A stretch of 64,000 bases of DNA from Haloimpatiens sp042688525. GTDB lineage: Bacteria > Bacillota > Clostridia > Clostridiales > Clostridiaceae. Location: positions 123,241-187,240 of the forward strand of contig NZ_JBHWAB010000002.1 in the NCBI RefSeq assembly GCF_042688525.2, read 5' to 3'. The position numbers and the translations under genes were made by a program. Below the pieces are notes generated by a model. It was not told where the DNA came from. It made no database searches and saw only the letters and a list, made by a program, of their open reading frames with translations. Shown here one piece after another: positions 36,001 through 44,476 of this stretch (positions within the stretch are counted from its first letter, which is position 1; each line of letters opens with the position of its first letter).

Positions 36001-37076
36001 ACAAGATAAGAGAATTGATGCAGGGATTCTCTACATTTCTTGAAAATACAGCTTTCCCAATATTCTTAAAAAAATCAAGAGATGCAAGTCATAAATATGC
36101 AAGCTATTTAGTAAAATCAAAAAGTTTTACAGGTATAATGAGTGGAGTCTTAACTCTTATAAATTCTTTATCAACAATATTAGCTCTAGCAATATTATCT
36201 GTTTTAGTAATTGAAGGTAAGGTAAACTCTGGCAGCTATCTTGTAGTGATAGGGTTACTTCCCAATTTTGGCAGTTGTGTAATGGAATTTATGTCTCACA
36301 AAGCTTTTTATAAATCTGGTAAAGAACTTTATAAAGAAAAATTGGGATTTATTAATAACCTGATTGATAATAATAATACTTATAAAATGCCTTTTTTTAT
36401 GTCAAATCATGCTTATAATATAGCTTCAACTGAAAAAGATAATAATGAGAATAATGATATAGTTGAAGTAAAAGAAATTGAGACAAAAGATATTTGCTTT
36501 AACTTTAATGGGAAAATAGTTAAAATTAATCAAGATTCATATTTTGAAAGTGGAAAAAAATATGGAATTATCGGTGAAAGTGGATGTGGTAAATCAAGTT
36601 TATTAAAGGCAATTGTTGGTGAAATTAATAATTTTGATGGAAATGTAATAATTAATGGTGAGATGAAAGATAAGAGTAGTATTTTGTTTTATGATATTGC
36701 CTATGTAAATCAAAATACATACCTATTTAATGATACAATAAAAAATAATATCCAGATGAATTTGGTATTAAGTGACCAAGAAGTATCGGACCTTATGCAA
36801 GCAGTTAAACTTGAAAACCTTGATTTAAATTATATGATTACTGAGAATGGAAAAAACCTTTCCGGTGGACAAAAACAACGTATTGCTTTAGCTAGAGCTT
36901 TAGCCAGAAAAAGCAATGTAATAATTATGGATGAAGCAACAGCAAATCTTGATGAGATAACTACAAATTTCATTGAAAACTTTATTTTAGATACAGATGC
37001 AATGGTTATTATGATTTCCCATCATTTAAGTGATGAAATTAAAAATCGGCTAGATGGAATTATAAAAATTTCATAG
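35997..37076 (+). CDS. ABC exporter, C-terminal part with ATPase domain
   Basis: 359 residues as read from TTG 35997, which does have an internal AAGGAG six bases upstream, so independent initiation is also possible. Two membrane segments (about 45-85), then an ATPase: Walker A G-E-S-G-C-G-K-S-S near 192, signature L-S-G-G-Q-K-Q-R near 285, Walker B V-I-I-M-D-E-A-T, H-loop M-I-S-H-H. It belongs with 35455-36000. Confidence 0.8.
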   Translation: MNKIRELMQGFSTFLENTAFPIFLKKSRDASHKYASYLVKSKSFTGIMSGVLTLINSLSTILALAILSVLVIEGKVNSGSYLVVIGLLPNFGSCVMEFMSHKAFYKSGKELYKEKLGFINNLIDNNNTYKMPFFMSNHAYNIASTEKDNNENNDIVEVKEIETKDICFNFNGKIVKINQDSYFESGKKYGIIGESGCGKSSLLKAIVGEINNFDGNVIINGEMKDKSSILFYDIAYVNQNTYLFNDTIKNNIQMNLVLSDQEVSDLMQAVKLENLDLNYMITENGKNLSGGQKQRIALARALARKSNVIIMDEATANLDEITTNFIENFILDTDAMVIMISHHLSDEIKNRLDGIIKIS

Positions 37077-37081
37077 ATTTA

Positions 37082-37120
37082 AAAAAGGCTCTTACAGATT
37101 TTTAACTCAAGAGCCTTTTT
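37082..37120. terminator. Bidirectional terminator
   Basis: AAAAAGGCTCTT / AAGAGCCTTTTT between the convergent split exporter and the orphan permease. Confidence 0.9.
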
Positions 37121-37165
37121 ATTATTCTTATTTGAGATAATAAGTCAACAATTTAATTCTTTTTC

Positions 37166-38392
37166 TTATCTTCTTTTATAATTCACTGCTGTAAATACTG
37201 TACTAAGTAAAAATATAATTCCGCTTACTACCAGTAAAATTGATGGTATCCAAAAAGCTTTTCCAAAAAGAGTTGTAATTGGGAATCTTGATAATTCCAA
37301 AAATTGAGGATATGAAAAAACTACTCCACCAGGAAGCAATACCTTAATTACATTAATAATAGGAGCATCTGTATTAATAACTATACCTAACAAAAAAGCT
37401 CCTAATATAGTCAATATGCATAATTGAATGGCTTTTGAAGCTTTTGAAGTTATAGATGAAATCCAGGTAGAAAAACTTGCTATAGTTAAAATTCCTACTG
37501 ACCCAAAAATAAATACTTTTATAAGTACTTCACTTTCATTATAAGGAACAAAGTTTCTCCCAAAAATCTGTATTGATGTATTTAAAGCATCCGCAGGCAA
37601 TAAATGCTTCAATAACAAAACATAAACACCTACTCCACAAAGATAAATAATAAATGCCATGACCCAAGGTATAACAATCTTTGCTGCAGTAAGACTTTTT
37701 CTTCCTTTCATAGTAGTAGTAATGATTTCATCCATTCCATTTTCCTTATCCTTAGCTATGATAGAACCTGCAAAAACCCCTACCATAATCATAAGTACAA
37801 ATGAGAAAAATATTATATGTCCAATTCCTTCATCCCATTGAATAAATCCACTGTAATAAGTATACGGTTTTTTTACCTTATTCCACATTGACAGAGCTAA
37901 TGTCTTTTCATTTTCATTATGTGCATTTTTATCAATATAATTACGATAATATAAATCTTCATTTTCATAAAAGTGCTTTCCTGAATCTTTAGGAATATGT
38001 GCAAGTCCCTTTATAGATTCTCCCTTCATTTTTCTTAATCTTAACTCCTGCATAACTAATTCATCAGCATAGACAGCATATTGTAACAAGTCTTTAGTTA
38101 TCACCAAATCACTTTCATCGTCGCCTTTTAATGAATGAAGAAACACATCACAACCTCTTTGAAATTTATCTTCAGTCATTTCTCCTGCAGTAACATTTCT
38201 ATCCTTAGCTGCTGCTTCTATTGCTGCTCTCCCTTTATAGTCTTTGTAACACTTTGTTTGCATAAAATCCGCAGTAGCTCCCCCTACAATAAACCATGCC
38301 CATAATCCTGCCAACGTAATTGAAATTAAAACATATGTCAGCAGCCTTTTAAAACTAAGCTGTCTTTTTAACTCTTGAAAAAATATATCCAT
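37166..38392 (-). CDS. ABC-2 type permease without an adjacent ATPase
   Basis: 408 residues. First membrane segment at 17-40, then an outside domain of about 150 residues (to about 185), then five segments. Pattern G-S-I-I-A-K-D-K-E-N-G-M-D-E-I is typical of ABC-2 permeases of the YtrC/NosY-like group. AGGGGG ribosome site. No ATPase neighbours it on this strand; the ATPase may have been lost or be supplied from elsewhere, for instance the GntR cassette. Confidence 0.78.
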   Translation of the reverse strand: MDIFFQELKRQLSFKRLLTYVLISITLAGLWAWFIVGGATADFMQTKCYKDYKGRAAIEAAAKDRNVTAGEMTEDKFQRGCDVFLHSLKGDDESDLVITKDLLQYAVYADELVMQELRLRKMKGESIKGLAHIPKDSGKHFYENEDLYYRNYIDKNAHNENEKTLALSMWNKVKKPYTYYSGFIQWDEGIGHIIFFSFVLMIMVGVFAGSIIAKDKENGMDEIITTTMKGRKSLTAAKIVIPWVMAFIIYLCGVGVYVLLLKHLLPADALNTSIQIFGRNFVPYNESEVLIKVFIFGSVGILTIASFSTWISSITSKASKAIQLCILTILGAFLLGIVINTDAPIINVIKVLLPGGVVFSYPQFLELSRFPITTLFGKAFWIPSILLVVSGIIFLLSTVFTAVNYKRR

Positions 38393-38420
38393 ATTTTGTC
38401 CCCCTTAATTAAAGTAATAA

Positions 38421-38466
38421 AAACCTTCCTTTTATCTTCAGTATAACTAAGATAAAAGGAAGGTTT
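38421..38466 (-). terminator. Strong hairpin in the leader of the orphan permease
   Basis: Perfect stem AAACCTTCCTTTTATCTT with its complement around a ten-base loop. On the minus strand it is followed by TTTTTATT, then the AGGGGG ribosome site and ATG of the permease only about 30 bases later. Either an attenuator or the end of a lost upstream gene. Confidence 0.75.
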
Positions 38467-38593
38467 ATTCATAAATTATTTAGTGTTTATAAAGATTTTA
38501 TTAAGAATTAGGAGAGTACTAATAAATACTATATGTTTATCCTAACTTTCCTCTTCTAAAAAATTCTAATACCTTTGTATAATAATTATCATT

Positions 38594-38629
38594 TCACACA
38601 GTGGCTGTTTTTCACTTGCAAAAGTTGAA
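38594..38629. repeat. MITE end relic
   Basis: TCACACAGTGGCTGTTTTTC then ACTTGCAAAAGTTGAA, the right end of the family only. Confidence 0.6.
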
Positions 38630-38796
38630 TTATTAACAAATGTATGAGTAGAAATAGAATTTAATATATGATATAATTGTATTATAATACTTTATATTCT
38701 ATATTTTACATTATATATAAATATAGTTTTGTTGTGATTATTAGAAGCAAACAGAGAGGTTTAAAATAAAACTGAATGTAAAAGAAGTTTAAGAAT

Positions 38797-38831
38797 AAAA
38801 GAGTATCTTCAAAAATGAAGATACTCTTTTT
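38797..38831 (+). terminator. Terminator without evident gene
   Basis: AAAAGAGTATCTTC / GAAGATACTCTTTTT. Could end a small RNA starting in 38640-38780, or be the remnant of a deleted gene. Confidence 0.75.
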
Positions 38832-38847
38832 AACGTTGTAAAACACA

Positions 38848-38876
38848 TTGACAATATTATATGCCAAGTGTATAAT
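38848..38876 (+). promoter_or_regulatory. Consensus sigma-A promoter
   Basis: TTGACA, 17 bases, TATAAT: both boxes are perfect. Predicts a leader of about 75 bases before ATG 38958. Confidence 0.9.
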
Positions 38877-38957
38877 ATTCAATTATAAAGTATATTATTT
38901 TATTGTATCATACTTTGAATAGAAAGTCAATACTTTTTTTGAAAGGAAGTTTTAAAA

Positions 38958-39425
38958 ATGAAAAATTCTATTGATTTATTTGAAAATAAGTTACTAGATA
39001 AACAAGTTTTTAATGACATAATTCAGTGTAATAAATTTACCAGAGAATATGGGTTAAAACTTTATGAGAAAGATGTTAAAGAAATTATTAAGACAAGAAA
39101 TACAGCACTTCAAAGAAGTGGCAGGATAGAATTTAATGGTCAAATTATAAACAAAATTATTACAGCATTTTGTGATTCTCCATATATATCTCAATATAAC
39201 TACAGCGATACAATAAATGAACTTGTAGAAATTTTTTATAATTATAAGAACGAAACTTTAGACTATATAAGTGATGATGAATTAATAGAAATTATGAAAG
39301 ATAAGTTTGATAACTACTGCCAAGGATCATTGGAACTTTTAGAAGGAAAAGCATTATATAAAATTGCTAACAATATAAGAAGTGGTGTTAATGATTATAC
39401 AAATCTTGATAATGAAAAGGATTGA
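38958..39425 (+). CDS. DUF6323-like protein
   Basis: 155 residues, GAAAGGAAG before ATG. Conserved-looking core R-N-T-A-L-Q-R-S-G-R-I-E-F-N-G, I-T-A-F-C-D-S-P-Y-I-S-Q and D-D-E-L-I-E-I-M-K-D-K-F-D-N-Y-C-Q-G-S-L-E-L-L. I recognise this as the uncharacterised clostridial family DUF6323, found next to DUF6179 genes as here. Soluble, acidic, no known catalytic motif. Six bases separate it from the next gene, so the two are co-translated. Confidence 0.75.
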   Translation: MKNSIDLFENKLLDKQVFNDIIQCNKFTREYGLKLYEKDVKEIIKTRNTALQRSGRIEFNGQIINKIITAFCDSPYISQYNYSDTINELVEIFYNYKNETLDYISDDELIEIMKDKFDNYCQGSLELLEGKALYKIANNIRSGVNDYTNLDNEKD

Positions 39426-39431
39426 TGAGTT

Positions 39432-40778
39432 ATGGGTAAAGATAATAACATTCAAAAATATAACTATTCTATGGAAAATGCCTTTAGTGATGAAGGTTTT
39501 TTTAAGGGTATTTTAGTGATCTGTTATAAAGAAAAACTGCTAGATGATAATATTTTAAGTAAAATATATTATGAAAGAATGGAACTTTTAAAAGTAAAAT
39601 TAAAGTATTACACAAGAGATGAAAGCAGCTCAGTTATGGTAGAAATAGCTGAGAATATTTTACAGTGTATTGATTATACTATAGGAATTTATCTAAAAAC
39701 CTTTAATAATATAAAATTGATAACAGAAGAATTAAAAAATACTAGCCTCTCGCATATATTAAAAATGGGACATGATTTAATTAAAGAAAAAATATTAGGA
39801 TGTAAGAAACTACTAAAAGAAATTAATAAAAATAAACTTAAAGTTGATAATTATTCATATAACGATACCATAGATTATGGTATTCCATTATTTTTTAAAG
39901 AATATAATGATTTTTTTGCATCACATGAAAGCCCAGGATCAATAGATTATCAGCTTTACCTTCATATTGATGATATAAAATATGTAGGTATTGAGTATAT
40001 CAACAAATATTTAGAAACTTTAAATTTAGAAAATGATTTTTGTAATAACTTTGAAATTAGTGAAATTACTAAGTTGTTAAAAGGTTATGATAACAAATGT
40101 GAAGTATTGCTCATAAATATATTCGAACTAGTACTTACTAATTCACTAGGGAGAATCCTTTGCGGCAAAGATTTAAATAGCCTTAATATTAGTAATTTAG
40201 ATAGAAAGCAAATAAAAAATAAGTTAAAGAAATTATCTTTAAAAGAACTACAAGAAGAATTATTAAAAAACGCACAAATATGCTGGGAAGTTTTAGACAT
40301 TGAAAATCCATCATTGATAACTTATGTAAAAAAATCTACATTTAAAATAACTTCATTGATAAATGAAAGCATAAAACTAGATAAATTAGAGACAGTATTC
40401 ATATCCTTTAATGAAAAAAATGAAAATAACATAATTGAATATACTGATGGTAAAAAGATGTCAAACTCCAAATTTAAAAATTTAAGTGAAAAAATCCGAG
40501 ACTGCTCTTTAGTAGAAGATAAAATTAAGTTAATTAAAAATAACATTAAAAGCCTAGAAGATTTAGTTGATATGTTAAATGCTGATTGTTTATTTGAAAA
40601 TGAATATATTATATACTTCAAAAGCTTATCCAGAATGGAAATAATTCTTTTATCAAAATATATATCTGAAAATGAATATGAAAAGGACTTATATTCTAAG
40701 TTTAATAAATATATCTTGAGTTTAAGTAAAGAAGAGCAGCTAGCTATAAGTAATCTTAAAGAAAAAATACAATTGTAA
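39432..40778 (+). CDS. DUF6179-like protein
   Basis: 448 residues, largely helical, no membrane segments. Begins with F-F-K-G-I-L-V-I-C-Y-K-E-K-L-L-D-D-N and Y-T-R-D-E-S-S-S-V-M-V-E-I-A-E-N-I, which fit the DUF6179 family as I remember it. Partner of the DUF6323-like gene under a perfect sigma-A promoter. Function unknown; the fixed pairing suggests a two-protein complex. Confidence 0.75.
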   Translation: MGKDNNIQKYNYSMENAFSDEGFFKGILVICYKEKLLDDNILSKIYYERMELLKVKLKYYTRDESSSVMVEIAENILQCIDYTIGIYLKTFNNIKLITEELKNTSLSHILKMGHDLIKEKILGCKKLLKEINKNKLKVDNYSYNDTIDYGIPLFFKEYNDFFASHESPGSIDYQLYLHIDDIKYVGIEYINKYLETLNLENDFCNNFEISEITKLLKGYDNKCEVLLINIFELVLTNSLGRILCGKDLNSLNISNLDRKQIKNKLKKLSLKELQEELLKNAQICWEVLDIENPSLITYVKKSTFKITSLINESIKLDKLETVFISFNEKNENNIIEYTDGKKMSNSKFKNLSEKIRDCSLVEDKIKLIKNNIKSLEDLVDMLNADCLFENEYIIYFKSLSRMEIILLSKYISENEYEKDLYSKFNKYILSLSKEEQLAISNLKEKIQL

Positions 40779-40885
40779 TATATAAAACACTGGAATCATT
40801 CCCCAATGACTTTATTCAATATTAAATCATTTACTTTATTCTACTCACTTAATATCTATTTTAAATTATTATATAATTTTAAAAC

Positions 40886-40980
40886 TTTTGGATAAATATG
40901 TATCTTATCGTATAATATAATGTGTTAATAAAAATAAAAGGTAGGTAATTTATATGTTTAGAAAAAAGATTTTTACATAT
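40886..40980. repeat. 95-bp duplicated promoter/start block, left copy
   Basis: From TTTTGGATAAATATGTAT to the codons for MFRKKIFTY, about one mismatch from 48017-48111. Includes -10-like TATAAT, the GGTAGG ribosome site and the first nine codons. Confidence 0.85.
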
Positions 40981-41493
40981 CAAAATAATAAATTATTACT
41001 AACAATTATTCTTTTTGTATGTATAGTAGAAATGTTAATTTATGCAAATATAAATTATGAAAAATATGCTGAAAGTCTTAGACACTTTGAAAATATATAT
41101 ATTATTCAATCAATAATAATTATCATTTTTAAAACTATCATTAAACATAGAAATATATCAATAAAATCATTTTTAGTAGTTAATATTATATTTCTTATTG
41201 TATTCCCAATGATAGTAATTATTAATTTACCTAAATATTCCTATAGTCAAGCTAAAACTATATTTATGAATAAAAAAGTTGATAATTCAGTTACAATTTT
41301 AGATGAAAATAATCCACCAAGTGCAAGTTTTAATGCTGGTCTTGAAGATTTTAAGATAGTGTCACTTAGAAATAAATCATATTTTTTATGTACAGATTTT
41401 TATATATTTTTTGTTGAAGATAAGAACGACAAATCAATATATGGATATGTGTTTAATTCATATACTGGAAATATTAATAAATGGGGAAATTAA
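40954..41493 (+). CDS. Membrane protein sharing its N-terminus with 48085-48612
   Basis: 179 residues, MFRKKIFTY start. Three membrane segments (about 14-31, 48-64, 70-92), then a soluble domain with F-I-Y-I-F-F-V-like strands. After the first nine residues it differs from 48085-48612. The stop codon lies in the first bases of a MITE. Function not recognised. Confidence 0.6.
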   Translation: MFRKKIFTYQNNKLLLTIILFVCIVEMLIYANINYEKYAESLRHFENIYIIQSIIIIIFKTIIKHRNISIKSFLVVNIIFLIVFPMIVIINLPKYSYSQAKTIFMNKKVDNSVTILDENNPPSASFNAGLEDFKIVSLRNKSYFLCTDFYIFFVEDKNDKSIYGYVFNSYTGNINKWGN

Positions 41494-42037
41494 CTTTTGC
41501 AATAAAAATACTGTCTAGCGAAGGGAAATGATATATTGCGTAAGAAACATTTGAAAAAAGTTTACAAGTTCTTAAAATGAAGTGTTTCTGAGCAAAATAT
41601 AATTTCCTGCAGCAGCTATTTTTCATCTGGGAATTACTATTTCCCTTTGGCAATATTATATTGAATAATGTTTTCTTATTGGGAATACTCGTTAACTCAA
41701 TTTTCCCATTCATGTGTTCTACAAGCTCTTTACATATTGCAAGTCCTAATCCACTGCCTTCATAATCTTTACTTCTTGAATCTTCTAATGTATACATCCT
41801 CTCAAAAATATTTTCTTTGTGTTTTTCTAAAATCCCCTTACCATGATCCTCAATTCCAATACAAACTGTATTTTTAAAAGTTTCAACACTTATACCTATG
41901 TACTTTCCATCGCTTCCATATTTAACAGCATTATCTAATAAGTTTTTTAATACACGATTCAACGCTTCTTCATCTGCATTAACATAAATAGGTTTCTCTG
42001 GTATGTTAATATCAACATTAAGCTCTCTTTCCCATAG
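41474..42037 (-). pseudogene. Sensor histidine kinase remnant
   Basis: Only the ATPase domain remains: N box L-K-N-L-L-D-N-A-V-K-Y, G1 D-H-G-K-G, G2 G-S-G-L-G-L-A-I-C, ending I-I-L-P-K. Upstream it joins the receiver fragment 42018-42215 in another frame, so the kinase N-terminus is deleted. Downstream the frame runs into the MITE at 41490-41633, adding about 50 foreign residues. Confidence 0.8.
41490..41633. repeat. MITE with deleted centre (about 144 bp)
   Basis: TAACTTTTGCAATAAAAATA to ATTTTTCATCTGGGA; more diverged than other copies. Sits at the broken end of the kinase remnant. Confidence 0.75.
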
Positions 42038-42215
42038 GAATCATCAAATCTAGCAAAACTAAATCATAGGAACCTGTTTTAAATTCATCAATTGCTGCTT
42101 GTCCATCATAAACTTGTGTAACTTTATATGTATCGTTTGTTAAATACTCAGTAACCATTTCACTTATGTTTTTGTCATCTTCTACTAATAATATTTTAGT
42201 CAAAATACCCGTCAT
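42018..42215 (-). pseudogene. Response regulator remnant
   Basis: 65 residues: the receiver start V-E-D-D-K-N-I-S-E-M through D-L-V-L-L-D-L-M-I-P, then five foreign codons and stop where it meets the kinase remnant. The rest of the receiver and the DNA-binding domain are gone. Ribosome site AGGAAAGGG and ATG are intact. Confidence 0.8.
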
Positions 42216-42218
42216 CCC

Positions 42219-42273
42219 TTTCCTCGCAGCTTCAAAATCTTTATTAGCAAATTATAGCATTGTTTTATATATT
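42219..42273. repeat. Direct repeat flanking the RiPP locus, left copy
   Basis: TTCCTCGCAGCTTCAAAATC through TTTTATATATT, the leader of the broken response regulator. A copy with a small insertion is at 47876-47942. Confidence 0.7.
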
Positions 42274-42300
42274 GTTCAAAAACATATATTTCATAAAAAA

Positions 42301-42330
42301 GCCAATCAAGGTGCTCTCACCTCAATTGGC
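42301..42330 (-). terminator. Terminator of the RRNPPA regulator gene
   Basis: GCCAATTGAGGTG / CACCTTGATTGGC on the minus strand followed by TTTTTTAT. About 90 bases after the regulator stop at 42421. Confidence 0.85.
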
Positions 42331-42348
42331 ATATTAATTAATTATTCA

Positions 42349-42393
42349 CTCAATTTTTTTAGTAAAAAATACTGCCTAGCAAAGAAAATGATT
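42349..42393. repeat. MITE left-end relic
   Basis: CTCAATTTTTTTAGTAAAAA then ATACTGCCTAGCAAAG. Only the outer end remains. Confidence 0.6.
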
Positions 42394-42420
42394 TTTATAA
42401 AATAAATTTTAAAAGATTAT

Positions 42421-43695
42421 CTATTTCTTTTTTTGTCCTTTTTCATTATAGTATTTTATTAATTTTAAAATAATGTCATCATTTTTTGATAATATATCAA
42501 TTGAAATTAATTCTAATACAGCATTTTTTAGATTGTTTATTTCAATATCATCTTCAATTTCACAAAGTAATTTAAATAAATTGTTAAGAGCACTTATAAT
42601 AGGAGATAATTTTCTCTGTTCTTTACCTACTTTTATTGCTTTATAAAAAAAATGTTTAGACATATCTAATTCATCCAATTCTTTATAACCTAATCCCATA
42701 TCATTATATATTTCAGCACAATAAGCTTTATATTCAATCTCATTGTATTGTTTTAGTAAAGAAATGCATTTATTTAGATATATCTTTAAATTTGTAATAT
42801 CTTTAAGCTCTATATATACTTCAATTATATTACAGTAAATAATAAATATTTTCTCTATATTATGTTCATCTATAATTGATAATAGAGTTTTATGAGTTTT
42901 TATAGCTTCAGTATAATGTTTTTTCTCTTTTAAACAATTTCCTTTTAAAGTTAATACCTCAAACTCCCTTAATATAGGTGTTTTAAAAGTTTTACTCATG
43001 AAATCCAGTTCTTTAAGTGCTTTGTCATAATATTTTAAATTTTTATAAGCTAAAGAATTATTAAGTCTTATGGCATAGTGAATATTTTCAGGCATTTCAT
43101 CTATATATGTTAATGCTAATTTATCAAAATCTAACACTTTTTTATATTTGTTTATTCTTCCACAGCAAAAACTAAGAGAAATCAATAAATCAATTTTCAC
43201 TTTATTATTTATTAATCTTGAACTATGTTCAAAAGCTTTTAAATAGTAAGAATACGCATTGTAATAAAGTTTATTTTCTTTGAATATATCTCCTATTTTT
43301 TTATAAATATTAAATTTATTTTCATATATATCATGTTTCATAAAAAACTTTTGTATTTGATTTATTTTATCTTTAAAATCAGAAGGAATATTATAATCAA
43401 TATTGTTTAAATAATTTAAAAAATCTAAAGCAATTTTATTAGCCTGATCATCTACACTTTCTAAGAGATACTCAGGAGTAATTTTAAAATCACTATTCCT
43501 TTTCTTACATATTTTATTAAGTTGCTGGGCTATTATTTTCGCCGTTGTAAAAGTTAAATTTATTTTATCATTTTCCAGCATACTTATTAAATTTCTAGTA
43601 ATTTCTCCACCAGTTAAATCTTGTTGTTTTATATTGAATTCTTTTCTTATTTTTTTTATTTTCTTTCCTGGTGATGATACTTGCATATTTTCCAT
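42421..43695 (-). CDS. RRNPPA-type peptide-sensing regulator (HTH + TPR)
   Basis: 424 residues; GAAGGTG before ATG. Residues 10-60 form an XRE-like HTH (G-K-K-I-K-K-I-R, L-I-S-M-L-E-N-D-K). From about 80 to the end come serial TPR-like helical pairs (Y-Y-N-A-Y-S-Y-Y-L-K-A, N-N-S-L-A-Y-K-N-L-K-Y-Y-D-K-A, Y-N-D-M-G-L-G-Y-K-E-L). This is the Rgg/PlcR/NprR (RRNPPA) layout; Clostridium Qsr proteins have the same plan and bind exported and re-imported peptides. Divergent from a signal-peptide-like gene with a palindromic operator between, and next to the RiPP operon. Confidence 0.88.
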   Translation of the reverse strand: MENMQVSSPGKKIKKIRKEFNIKQQDLTGGEITRNLISMLENDKINLTFTTAKIIAQQLNKICKKRNSDFKITPEYLLESVDDQANKIALDFLNYLNNIDYNIPSDFKDKINQIQKFFMKHDIYENKFNIYKKIGDIFKENKLYYNAYSYYLKAFEHSSRLINNKVKIDLLISLSFCCGRINKYKKVLDFDKLALTYIDEMPENIHYAIRLNNSLAYKNLKYYDKALKELDFMSKTFKTPILREFEVLTLKGNCLKEKKHYTEAIKTHKTLLSIIDEHNIEKIFIIYCNIIEVYIELKDITNLKIYLNKCISLLKQYNEIEYKAYCAEIYNDMGLGYKELDELDMSKHFFYKAIKVGKEQRKLSPIISALNNLFKLLCEIEDDIEINNLKNAVLELISIDILSKNDDIILKLIKYYNEKGQKKK

Positions 43696-43753
43696 TTGAT
43701 CACCTTCATGTTTTGTTTTTTTATATCTATATAAAGTATATCATATTCGTAAA

Positions 43754-43799
43754 AAAAGTAAATAATTTTATTTACTTTTGTTTTAAAATGTGTTAATAT
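43754..43799 (+). promoter_or_regulatory. Operator site 1 and promoter of the propeptide gene
   Basis: AAAAGTAAAT-N6-ATTTACTTTT, a perfect 10-6-10 palindrome (43754-43779). Its right arm overlaps the -35 TTTACT (43771-43776), with 17 bases to -10 TAATAT (43794-43799). Lies between the regulator and the propeptide gene. Confidence 0.8.
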
Positions 43800-43848
43800 A
43801 TAATTAAATCTTTTTGGAAAAATATGTATGTAGATTAAAGGAGGAACC

Positions 43849-44034
43849 ATGTATAAAAAATTATTAAATAATTTATGTTTATGTTTACTTATAGTTTCAT
43901 TATTTACAATGGGTGGTTTTAATCAACTCCATAGAACTCAAACAAAATTAGAAAGCAAATCAAGTATATCAAACAAAAAAAATATAAAACCTCATCTTTT
44001 ACATTTAATTGATCCAGATAACCGTGATCATTAA
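43849..44034 (+). CDS. Candidate quorum-sensing propeptide (61 residues)
   Basis: AAGGAGG five bases before ATG. N-terminal signal-like segment (MYKKLLNNLCLCLLIVSLFT), then a polar Lys/Ser/Asn-rich spacer and a C-terminus P-H-L-L-H-L-I-D-P-D-N-R-D-H. Size, position next to an RRNPPA regulator and Sec-type signal match PapR/NprX/Qsp precursors, whose last residues are cut out as the signal. The mature signal may lie in the last 14 residues (inference). Confidence 0.75.
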   Translation: MYKKLLNNLCLCLLIVSLFTMGGFNQLHRTQTKLESKSSISNKKNIKPHLLHLIDPDNRDH

Positions 44035-44108
44035 TAAATTGAATTATTAATTGTAATATATATATTTTACATTTCATATACTATAATTAATGTTTAATTT
44101 TAAATTTT

Positions 44109-44142
44109 AAGAAGCTATTCTATTTATAGAATGGCTTCTTTT
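44109..44142 (+). terminator. Terminator of the propeptide gene
   Basis: AAGAAGCTATTCTA / TAGAATGGCTTCTT followed by TTGTTC. Confidence 0.85.
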
Positions 44143-44177
44143 GTTCATATATAAAATACATACAAAAAATTATATTT

Positions 44178-44203
44178 ATGTGTAAATAATTATATTTACT
44201 TTA
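44178..44203 (+). promoter_or_regulatory. Operator site 2, half conserved
   Basis: ATGTGTAAAT-N6-ATTTACTTTA: same 10-6-10 spacing as sites 1 and 3, with a degenerate outer left arm. 83 bases upstream of site 3, exactly eight helical turns at 10.4 bp. Confidence 0.6.
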
Positions 44204-44260
44204 TTTTCTAAAAATCTTTATTTAACCCCCATTATATAAAAAATAAATAAATTATCATAC

Positions 44261-44311
44261 AAAAGTAAAAAAATTTCTTTACTTTTACATAAATAGATGA
44301 TATTCTATAAC
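44261..44311 (+). promoter_or_regulatory. Operator site 3 and promoter of the RiPP operon
   Basis: AAAAGTAAAA-N6-CTTTACTTTT (44261-44286) overlapping -35 TTTACA (44284-44289), with 16 bases to -10 TATAAC (44306-44311). Same arrangement as at the propeptide promoter. Confidence 0.8.
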
Positions 44312-44352
44312 TGTAAATAAAATACATTTATATGAAAAGGAGGTAATTGCAT

Positions 44353-44433
44353 ATGGAAAAATTAGAAATATCAAATGATAATAAAGGAGAAATAATCTCT
44401 GCATGTGGCTTCGGTTTCTGTGGTATAGGCTAA
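44353..44433 (+). CDS. RiPP precursor peptide, copy 1
   Basis: 26 residues; GGAGG eight bases before ATG 44353. Acidic leader MEKLEISNDNKGEI and Gly/Phe/Cys tail SACGFGFCGIG with two Cys five residues apart. Identical in protein sequence to the two following genes, with silent codon differences. The nearby radical SAM/SPASM enzyme suggests a thioether or other carbon-linked crosslink at Cys (inference). Confidence 0.88.
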   Translation: MEKLEISNDNKGEIISACGFGFCGIG

Positions 44434-44476
44434 TAAAAATACAAAAATAGATTTTATTTAAAAAGGAGGGTTATAT

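Larger units (their letters stand above)
38393..38957. other. Intergenic region of 565 bases
   Basis: Holds the leader hairpin (38421-38466), a MITE end relic (38594-38629), a terminator (38797-38831) and the promoter of the DUF6323/DUF6179 operon (38848-38876). No gene seen before the terminator, which suggests a lost gene or a short RNA. Confidence 0.55.
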
